Under the pieces are notes generated by a model. That model was not told where the DNA came from. It ran no database searches and worked only from the letters and a program-made list of their open reading frames with translations. This document shows, in pieces, positions 58,275 through 64,000 of a DNA stretch of 64,000 bases. The DNA lies in assembly GCA_030054835.1 (NCBI GenBank), contig JASGVS010000031.1, positions 27,584 to 91,583 of the forward strand, read 5' to 3'. The position numbers were made by a program, and so were the translations under genes. Each line of letters starts with the position of its first letter. Position 1 is the stretch's first letter. This DNA is from UBA3910 sp002391465. Its GTDB lineage: Bacteria > Bacillota > Limnochordia > Darwinibacteriales > Darwinibacteriaceae.

Positions 58275-59366
58275 ATGCGATCTGTAACCACAACCGCAAC
58301 AAAAACAAGGCTGTCAAACTCGAATCTGCTCTTTATGATCGCCGGGATTATATTCGTGCTGATGTATGGGTTTGCCCTGATCAGTTATCCGGGCAGCTTC
58401 ATGCAGTTTCAGACCTTCTTTGACTTGTTTAATTATAACGCTGCGCTTTTCATCGTTACGCTAGGCCTCTGTGTTGTAATGATCGGCGGCGGCATCGACA
58501 TTTCCGTAGGCGCTGTCTGCGGTCTGGTCACGATGGCCTGTGCCATGCTGCTGCAGTATGGAACGGGAAGTATTTTTGGCTCTCTGTTACTAGCATTGGG
58601 CATCGGGCTTGCCTTTGGCATTGTGCATGGATTTCTCATTGCCTACCTTGAGATCCAGCCCTTTATCATCACTCTGGCTGGTATGTTTTTCGCCCAGGGC
58701 ATGCTCACAACCCTGCACAAGGAGCCGCTTAACGTAACCAATCCTGCTTTTGTTGCCCTGCGGAGTTATACAATCGAGATACCTTGGCTGGGCACTGTAA
58801 ACAGGCTTGGTATTTTCATTCCGTGTGAAATAAAACCGGGCGTTATCGTTGTGTTAGTCCTTGTGGTCCTCTACTTCATACTCATGAAGTGGTCGCGTTT
58901 TGGGCGCAATGTTTACGCTGTGGGCGGCAATCGCCAGAGCGCCCGCATGCTTGGGATTAACGTGAAGAGAACTATCTTTTTAACCTACGTACTCTGCGGC
59001 TTGACCGCCGGGATTTCTGGCTTTGTCTTCCTCATGACAACAGGCGCCGGAAACATTGGCAACGGGGCGTTGTTTGAAATGAAGGCAATTGCCTCCAATG
59101 TAATGGGCGGTATCATGCTCAGCGGCGGTGTGGGGAACCTGCTGGGCGCACCCATCGGCACCATGACCCTTTTGACTATCAATGAACTGATTCGGGCCGC
59201 CGGTGTCCAATCTAACTTGCAGGCAATCGTGAGCGGACTGTTGCTCTATGTCTTCATTGTGCTGCAGAGCATAGTAATGTCCCTGCGGGGCAGCACTAGG
59301 TTCAAACTTGCTCTCCCCACCTGGCTGAGATCACAGGACAAGGAAAAGGTTGAGAATCAGGGGTAG
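58275..59366 (+). CDS. yjfF: YjfF-like sugar importer permease
   Basis: This 363-residue permease has about nine helices: TLGLCVVMIGGGIDISVGAVCGL, EIQPFIITLAGMFFAQGML, YAVGGNRQSARMLGINV and NVMGGIMLSGGVGNLLGAPIG. Having two distinct permeases in one importer operon is the mark of the galactofuranose system. The ATG at 58275 follows GGGGGAG at a short spacer; the in-frame ATG at 58254 has no Shine-Dalgarno. A 12-bp hairpin ends the operon. Confidence 0.9.
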   Translation: MRSVTTTATKTRLSNSNLLFMIAGIIFVLMYGFALISYPGSFMQFQTFFDLFNYNAALFIVTLGLCVVMIGGGIDISVGAVCGLVTMACAMLLQYGTGSIFGSLLLALGIGLAFGIVHGFLIAYLEIQPFIITLAGMFFAQGMLTTLHKEPLNVTNPAFVALRSYTIEIPWLGTVNRLGIFIPCEIKPGVIVVLVLVVLYFILMKWSRFGRNVYAVGGNRQSARMLGINVKRTIFLTYVLCGLTAGISGFVFLMTTGAGNIGNGALFEMKAIASNVMGGIMLSGGVGNLLGAPIGTMTLLTINELIRAAGVQSNLQAIVSGLLLYVFIVLQSIVMSLRGSTRFKLALPTWLRSQDKEKVENQG

Positions 59367-59402
59367 ATATTAGCTTAGATTTGTTGGGATGTACCGACAT
59401 GA

Positions 59403-59438
59403 AAGAGGCAGTCATTTCCGTGACTGCCTCTTGTTAAT
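59403..59438. terminator. Terminator between yjfF and the esterase gene
   Basis: AAGAGGCAGTCA / TGACTGCCTCTT is a 12-bp perfect stem with a 6-nt loop. It is followed by GTTAATT on the + strand and TTTC on the minus strand, so it may work in both directions. Confidence 0.8.
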
Positions 59439-59455
59439 TGGGGAAAATTTCGGAC

Positions 59456-60730
59456 CTAGTCCAGATAGGGCTTCCAAGCAGGATCCAGGTTATCGGGTTC
59501 TAGATACAGGCTGGTTGTTAGCTGTGTTAAGTCGCTTTCTACGTCCTTGCCGTAGAAGTGGTAATCGCAGTAATCGAGGAGAATAACCATATCTGCATCT
59601 GTAACCATGTGTCCGTCTCTGTGCATGCGGACTGCGATGTTATCACGCAGTCCAAGGAAATCGTAGATCTGCCGTGCGGCTAAGTAGGTCAGGAACATAC
59701 TGGGAGGATTGGTCCAATCCTCGTACATATAAGACCCGGTGATGAAGAGATATCTGCCTGGCTCTGCGCAGAGAGCGGCCAGCAGATGCTGATCGAAGGG
59801 TAGGTTGTTCACATCCCTGAATTTACGGAAGTTGTCATTGAACCATTGACGCTCTGCGGTTGACTGCAGGCTGCCTAACGGCTCATTGGCAGTCATTTTG
59901 TACGGCTGGGTTTCACCAATGGAAGAGTAGTTATAGGTTTTGCCCTCGGATATGTAGCGAAAAGCAGCCATGCCGCCGGCACCTGAACAGGCGGGTACCG
60001 TTACCTTGATGCGCTGATCAAAGGCTCCAGCCACCGCTGCTGCCTTGCCCCAACGGGAAACCCCGGTAACGATGCTCTGGTCAGGGTTTATGTTCAGTTC
60101 TGCTCCAGCGCCGCCTTCTAACGCATCAATCACTTTACTCATGCTCCAGGCCCAGGCCATCAGCACGCCTGTCTGTTCTTCCCAGGTTTGACCGTAGGGG
60201 TATAAGTCATAAAACACCCCGGAACGGGATAGATCATCCTTAGCAATGGGTATGGTGTTGATGGTTATTACTGCGTATCCCCGATCGTTAGCGTACTCCG
60301 TTTGGGCTAACATGAGAAAGGCAATGACTACTGGGTATCCACCTTCGGGCATGGGCACCTTGTCTGGATCAGGTACGCTAACCGTGACAGGGAAACTAGC
60401 CTGTCTGCCATCCCTTTCCACTGTAATGTTCATGGTGTTTCCCTCAATGCTGTAGCTTACATTTTCCAGGGATGAATCGGGCCACACGCCGTACATGTAA
60501 TACTGATAAAGCCTTCTCAATTCTTCCGCCCGTTCTTGCCACTCGGCCGGAGAGTTCACTTTGTCGCCGTTAAAAAAGGTAAACGGATCGGTTAAGGCCT
60601 CATTCCTTGGTAAATCCTCAACGCTGATTAGATCACTTGCATCGAACACTGCTGACACCTCACTTGTGAAGATAGGAGACACAATTAGGGCAAAAACGAC
60701 CACCGCAAGCAAGAATGGCTTATAATCCAA
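59456..60730 (-). CDS. Secreted CE15-like glucuronoyl esterase
   Basis: This 424-residue protein has a signal peptide (PFLLAVVVFALIVSP...VSA) and an alpha/beta-hydrolase fold. Landmarks are the nucleophile motif TGVSRWGKAA, CSGAGGMAAFRY, FITGSYMYEDWTNP and a late catalytic-His region HRDGHMVTDAD. These fit the CE15 family, which cuts ester bonds between lignin and glucuronoxylan. The ATG at 60745 lacks a Shine-Dalgarno, while TTG 60730 is six bases from GGAGG and gives a cleaner signal peptide. It faces the importer operon, whose sugars it may help release. Confidence 0.85.
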   Translation of the reverse strand: MDYKPFLLAVVVFALIVSPIFTSEVSAVFDASDLISVEDLPRNEALTDPFTFFNGDKVNSPAEWQERAEELRRLYQYYMYGVWPDSSLENVSYSIEGNTMNITVERDGRQASFPVTVSVPDPDKVPMPEGGYPVVIAFLMLAQTEYANDRGYAVITINTIPIAKDDLSRSGVFYDLYPYGQTWEEQTGVLMAWAWSMSKVIDALEGGAGAELNINPDQSIVTGVSRWGKAAAVAGAFDQRIKVTVPACSGAGGMAAFRYISEGKTYNYSSIGETQPYKMTANEPLGSLQSTAERQWFNDNFRKFRDVNNLPFDQHLLAALCAEPGRYLFITGSYMYEDWTNPPSMFLTYLAARQIYDFLGLRDNIAVRMHRDGHMVTDADMVILLDYCDYHFYGKDVESDLTQLTTSLYLEPDNLDPAWKPYLD

Positions 60731-60887
60731 GGACTCCCTCCTCATAGTTTACACTATCACTTCTCTCCCAAGAGGGGCTTTCCTTTTGCAATGTGCAAAG
60801 GCCCAGGTAATTTCCTACTTAGAGGCGCTGCGTCCGTTGACATACCGTAGAGTTCGCTTGGGGTTTAGTGACTGATAGGGCCGTAGC

Positions 60888-61522
60888 TCACAATTTGATC
60901 CATCCTTTGTCCAGCCAGTATTGGTTGTCAGCGGACAGGGGGCTTTCTTTTCTTGCCCTCCCTTGGTGCATCATCTTAGTGATGGCAAAGAGTGTTTTTC
61001 CTCCTATGCTTTGGCGTTTCCCAGCGGACAACTTCGTCCAGAACGCGTCTTCCATGAGCGGAATTCCCAGCTTCTTGACCTGGGAGACACCCAACCACTT
61101 TAGGCTTGTGGCAATGTCTTTCTGTGCGCCTCCCTGAATCCAGCCAATGGCGTTGGTGAGAATCACCGCTTTTTTCTGGAACATCCTGTCATCGGGCCTG
61201 TGTACCATCCAATGCACGCATAGGTGATCCAGCAAAGCCTTCATAGCCGCAGTAGTTCTTAAGGTGTACACGGGCGATGCAAACACCAATAGATCAGCTT
61301 CCAGCATGGAGTTCCAGATTGGCCGCACATAATCGGCATGGGGGCAGAGTTCTTCGCTCTTCACAAAACATGTTTTGCAGCCAGTGCAGAAATGAGGCAG
61401 ATCTCTGGGCAGAACGTACTCGGTTATGGACTTCCCTTCCCCCCAGGCCTTGCAAAAAAAGCCTCTTTGATGTGATAGGTACAGCCCCTGACTTCAGTAC
61501 CGGTGATTACTGTGATCTTCAT
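60888..61522 (-). pseudogene. Flavodoxin-family NAD(P)H-dependent FMN reductase, frameshifted
   Basis: The C-terminal 158 codons (60888-61364; ADLLVFASPVYTLRTTAAMKALLDHL, HPD-MFQKKAVI) are a clear flavodoxin-fold reductase. The N-terminal part is in another frame: an ATG at 61522 starts KITVITGTEVRGCTYHIKEAFF and then runs out of frame, while EGKSITEYVLPRDLPHFCTGCKTCF continues in the main frame. The shift falls within a run of seven Ts or of six Gs (minus strand, about 61440-61462), so one base is missing or extra. It may be a real null allele or a homopolymer error. Family members reduce FMN or quinones and often carry this CxxC motif. Confidence 0.8.
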
Positions 61523-61671
61523 CCTCTTTCCGCCTTTCCCTTATGGGGGTTGCTTATTCAGCGGTCTATCCCCTCATTGAACAAAGACCATCTCTGCATC
61601 AATCCTGCGAAATTTGACAGCTTGATTTAGAGAATCCTTTCCTCACAAATGTGGTTAGTTAACTGAGTACA

Positions 61672-61699
61672 AGAAAATGGGGCTGAAGCACAGCCCCAT
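61672..61699 (-). terminator. Terminator of the Gfo/Idh/MocA gene
   Basis: On the minus strand ATGGGGCTG / CAGCCCCAT is a 9-bp stem with a 5-nt loop, followed by TTTTC. Confidence 0.75.
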
Positions 61700-61714
61700 A
61701 TATGAGATAGCATC

Positions 61715-62854
61715 CTAATTAAATTTTACCCAGACCGAGCCTTTTTGGGAGCTTTCCACACACCTATGGATGAATTTGACCCCGTTTAGTCCAGCCTTGA
61801 CATCGGGGAAATCCAGATCCTCTTCGGTCAGTGTTTCTCCCCGTTTCAGCTTGAGTAGGGCAGAGGTGAATTTCAAATAGAGATTGGCAAAGGATTCATA
61901 GTACCCTTCGGGGTGGCCTGCGCCAATGCGTGACATGACCTTCGCCTCTGGGTAGAAATAATCGTTGCCCCGGCTCCAAATCTGCTGTGGTCCACCAAGC
62001 ATGGTCACCTTCAGGTAGTCTGGCTCCTCCTGACGCCATTCTAGGCTGCCTTTGGTGCCAAACACCCGGACAGTCAACGCATTGTCATAACCAATGGCCA
62101 CCTGGGAACACCAGTAGTTACCGACCGCACCGTTTTTGTATTTGACCATGATCATGGCGTTGGTATCCAAAGTCCGATTTACACCAAAGTTGTCGAGGCG
62201 AGCGCATACTTCCTCAATCTCCAGGCCGGTGATGTAGGAGACGGTGTTCTCAACATGGGTGCCAATGTCGCCTACGCAGTTGGAAATCCCGGTCATCTTG
62301 GGATCCGTACGCCAAGGATTACCCACATCCTCCGGTGCGAGCCAGCCCTGGGGATACTCGGCTGAAACCATGATGATCTCACCCAAATCACCGTTTTTCA
62401 CCATCATCTGTGCCTGTTTAACCGCGGCACACTGGGAATAGGCGTAGGTAACGCAGAAGAGAAGTCCGTTCTTTTCAGCCAGATCCCTCAGTTCTTCCGC
62501 TTCTTCCACTGTAAAGGTCAGTGGTTTATCGCATACAACGTGTATTCCGTTCTGCAAAAAGGCCTTAGCTGCGCTGTAATGGGCGTAGTTGGGAGTGGCG
62601 ATGATCACAAAATCTATACCATCTTCTCTGGCCCCTTCTTTTTCTGCCATTTCATCAGCGGTGCGGTAAAGTCGGTCGGGGTCAACGCCCCATGCCTTCC
62701 CCGTAGACAGAGTTTTCTCGTAGTCCCGGGAAAAGCAGCCCGCCACAAGCTCGGCCTGATCATCAAAGGTTGCCCCTTTGCGGTGGACATCCCCGATATA
62801 TGCTCCCAAACCGCCACCTACCATGCCAAAGCGAAGCACTTCCTTGGATTGCAC
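61715..62854 (-). CDS. Gfo/Idh/MocA family oxidoreductase
   Basis: This 379-residue NAD(P)-dependent enzyme has the N-terminal Rossmann motif RFGMVGGGLGAYIG, IIATPNYAHYSAAKAFLQNG, the family hallmark HVVCDKPLT and the C-terminal MTGISNCVGDIGTHVENTV block with the catalytic Asp and His. It would oxidise a sugar, uronic acid or inositol-like substrate. The start is GTG at 62854, seven bases after GGAGG; longer upstream frames lack a Shine-Dalgarno. It lies in the sugar-use region, but the substrate is not fixed by sequence. Confidence 0.9.
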   Translation of the reverse strand: MQSKEVLRFGMVGGGLGAYIGDVHRKGATFDDQAELVAGCFSRDYEKTLSTGKAWGVDPDRLYRTADEMAEKEGAREDGIDFVIIATPNYAHYSAAKAFLQNGIHVVCDKPLTFTVEEAEELRDLAEKNGLLFCVTYAYSQCAAVKQAQMMVKNGDLGEIIMVSAEYPQGWLAPEDVGNPWRTDPKMTGISNCVGDIGTHVENTVSYITGLEIEEVCARLDNFGVNRTLDTNAMIMVKYKNGAVGNYWCSQVAIGYDNALTVRVFGTKGSLEWRQEEPDYLKVTMLGGPQQIWSRGNDYFYPEAKVMSRIGAGHPEGYYESFANLYLKFTSALLKLKRGETLTEEDLDFPDVKAGLNGVKFIHRCVESSQKGSVWVKFN

Positions 62855-63122
62855 AGAAACACCTCCAAAATGTGTAATACAGCCTGTTATAACCATACTC
62901 TATAGTTGCTTTTTCTCCACAGGTACCCCTTTTCCTGTTTTTGCCTTGTAGCAACCCCGACTGCCAACAGCAAACTGGTTGCGGTACCCCCTTACTGGCT
63001 GGGAGGGGGGGAAAACATCTTGAAATGAACAGGGAAAAAGTAGAACTGTCGCGACTTACTTTACAAGCGTGAAGAGTTCGGAGTAATTGGAATGAAACAG
63101 AATTCAGTAAGGGGGTAAAGGT

Positions 63123-63461
63123 ATGGATTATTTCGTACAGAAAATCGTTGCGCTCGGTGTTCCGGGTATAGTTCTACTGGTGGCAATGGCGGCAACAGGT
63201 TGGACTGGCGCTGCTGCAATCACCACTGCATTGGCAGCACTAGGCGGTCCATTTGGCATGTTGGGTGGCATCGCGGCTTTGGGTGTATTGGTGGTAATCA
63301 GTGATGGGATTGGGAAGTATGGATTTGAAAAATTGTTAATGGCAAGTATCGCAGAGATGGAGAAGAAGGGTACCACTCGGGAAGAGATCATCAACAAAAT
63401 CCGGAGTTATCCCCTAACCAGTGAAATGAAGAAGAAGATAATTAAGGAACTGGAAGGTTAA
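63123..63461 (+). CDS. Small Gly/Ala-rich membrane protein, conserved, unknown
   Basis: This 112-residue protein has two hydrophobic segments (about 8-26 and 38-60), the second rich in Gly (ALAALGGPFGMLGGIAALG), then VISDGIGKYGFEKLL and a charged helical tail with KKGTTREEIINKIRSYPLT. I remember similar short proteins in many bacteria, but no function. The composition is a little like pore-forming peptides or holins, which is only a resemblance. A good AAGGGGG precedes the ATG. It is followed at 80 bp by another small membrane protein. Confidence 0.7.
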   Translation: MDYFVQKIVALGVPGIVLLVAMAATGWTGAAAITTALAALGGPFGMLGGIAALGVLVVISDGIGKYGFEKLLMASIAEMEKKGTTREEIINKIRSYPLTSEMKKKIIKELEG

Positions 63462-63541
63462 GAACAGACCGTTTTTAGCATTTATATCCCCACTACTGGA
63501 TGGGGTAACAATCACAGCAGGACAGAACGGAGTTGATACGA

Positions 63542-63787
63542 ATGACACCGGCAGTATTGACGTATCAGTTGATCATCATGGGGTTAATTCTCTTTAGTTT
63601 TTGGCATGGCAAGGGTTGGGGGTACTTCGTGGTTATCCTAGCACTGATCTGGACGTTTACCCAAGTTTGGTTTATGTCTCCTGTGATGTTTATCCAGTTG
63701 GCCACCATTGGCCTGGGAACGCTTATCGGACATTTCATTGCAGCTGTCCGGGAATACGTGCGGACGGAACGTAAAGAGGACGCTTGA
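63542..63787 (+). CDS. Small membrane protein, unknown
   Basis: This 81-residue protein has two or three hydrophobic segments (LTYQLIIMGLILFSFWHG, GYFVVILALIWTFTQVWF, MFIQLATIGLGTLIGHFIA) and a charged tail (VREYVRTERKEDA). I do not recognise it. The ATG at 63542 is 9-10 nt from GGAG; an upstream TTG directly abuts it. A terminator-like hairpin with a group II intron right behind it lies downstream. Confidence 0.6.
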   Translation: MTPAVLTYQLIIMGLILFSFWHGKGWGYFVVILALIWTFTQVWFMSPVMFIQLATIGLGTLIGHFIAAVREYVRTERKEDA

Positions 63788-63837
63788 GAACCCAATGGAA
63801 CTTATGGTCCATTTTCAGCCGGCTTTTGCAAAGAAAA

Positions 63838-63874
63838 GACCGCTGGGCCGAAAGGCCGAGCGGTCGCGTTTCTT
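63838..63874 (+). terminator. Terminator-like hairpin at the intron insertion site
   Basis: GACCGCT-g-GGCC / GGCC-g-AGCGGTC with a GAAA tetraloop is followed by CGCGTTTCTT and then directly by the intron's GTGCGCC. Group IIC introns are known to insert just after such hairpins. Confidence 0.7.
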
Positions 63875-64000
63875 GTGCGCCACGCATGGCGCGTAACTTG
63901 GCGGTGAAAGTCCGCTACGGGGGCTGGCAGTTGCCAACCGTTAGCCAAGCGCAAGGGTGTCCATCGTGAGGTGGAATCTGAAGGAAGCGTGATGAGCAAA
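63875..64000 (+). mobile_element. Group II intron, 5' end (domain I), cut by the window edge
   Basis: The sequence begins GTGCGCCACGCATGGCGC, the GUGYG start of a group II intron, and continues with the domain I text GGCGGTGAAAGTCCGCTACG, GTTGCCAACCGTTAGCC, AAGGGTGTCCATCGTGAGG and TGGAATCTGAAGGAAGC, which I recognise from bacterial group II introns that encode an LtrA-type reverse transcriptase/maturase. The maturase should lie beyond the right edge. Insertion right after a terminator-like hairpin suggests class C, but the class is not proven. Confidence 0.8.

Noticed and set aside
62855..63122. A DnaA-box cluster or replication origin in the gap before 63123.
   Set aside because: One CTCCACA-like sequence occurs, but there is no cluster of TTATCCACA boxes here or elsewhere in the window.
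1..64000. CRISPR arrays, rRNA genes and insertion sequences.
   Set aside because: No regularly spaced repeats, rRNA text or transposase-like frames were found; the only mobile element seen is the group II intron at the right edge.

Overview
The window reads as a chromosomal segment of an endospore-forming Firmicute (Bacillota). The gene order is that of the Bacillus/Clostridia origin region: ychF, rpsF-ssb-rpsR-yybS-rplI and the replicative helicase, then ksgA, veg, ispE-purR-glmU-prs-ctc-pth-mfd-spoVT-spoVB-mazG and yabP-yabQ-divIC. Sporulation genes (lonC-type protease, sipL, spoVT, spoVB, a spoIID-like gene, yabP, yabQ) support a spore-former. Many starts are TTG or GTG behind strong Shine-Dalgarno sequences. 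I cannot name the genus; a deep-branching, plant-polysaccharide-using anaerobic lineage would fit the content.

Layout. 1-5.1 kb: the 3' end of gcvPB, a PrsA-type foldase, small conserved proteins, a queuosine-precursor transporter, ychF and a DUF1349 protein. 5.1-9.4 kb: a ChvE/GguA/GguB-type sugar ABC importer behind a long leader. 9.4-13.9 kb: rpsF-ssb-rpsR-yybS-rplI and a LonC-family protease. 13.9-21 kb: a structured leader followed by mgtE, then ridA, ddl, an ABC-F ATPase, dnaD and the DnaB-type helicase. 21-41.5 kb: the ksgA-to-divIC housekeeping and sporulation block. 41.6-48.4 kb: a metabolic block (two-domain class II aldolase-like protein, FGGY kinase, aldehyde dehydrogenase, a PolX with an altered polymerase active site, DegV) placed between divIC and its usual S1-domain neighbour. 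48.5-53.4 kb: S1 protein, DUF501, tRNA-Leu, YueI-like, DUF4097 protein, a secreted 5'-nucleotidase and tRNA-Lys. 53.4-54.6 kb: a gene-poor stretch with an orphan HigA-like protein and a possible gene remnant. 54.6-62.9 kb: a YtfQRT-YjfF-type (galactofuranose-like) importer, a glucuronoyl-esterase-like secreted enzyme, a frameshifted flavodoxin-family gene and a Gfo/Idh/MocA oxidoreductase. 63-64 kb: two small membrane proteins, then the 5' end of a group II intron inserted just after a terminator-like hairpin.

The two importers, the secreted CE15-like esterase, the kinase and aldolase, and the oxidoreductase together suggest growth on plant-derived sugars and uronic-acid-decorated hemicellulose. 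The two importer operons share a GAACGGT...TTACGT motif just upstream of their first genes and may answer to one regulator. The most interesting items are a structured leader before mgtE that I cannot match to the known Mg2+ riboswitch, several proteins in which one domain has lost its catalytic residues (PolX, a GH18-like spore-hydrolase relative, the second half of the class II aldolase-like protein, the second P-loop of a tandem ATPase), and a GlmU that lacks its acetyltransferase part.
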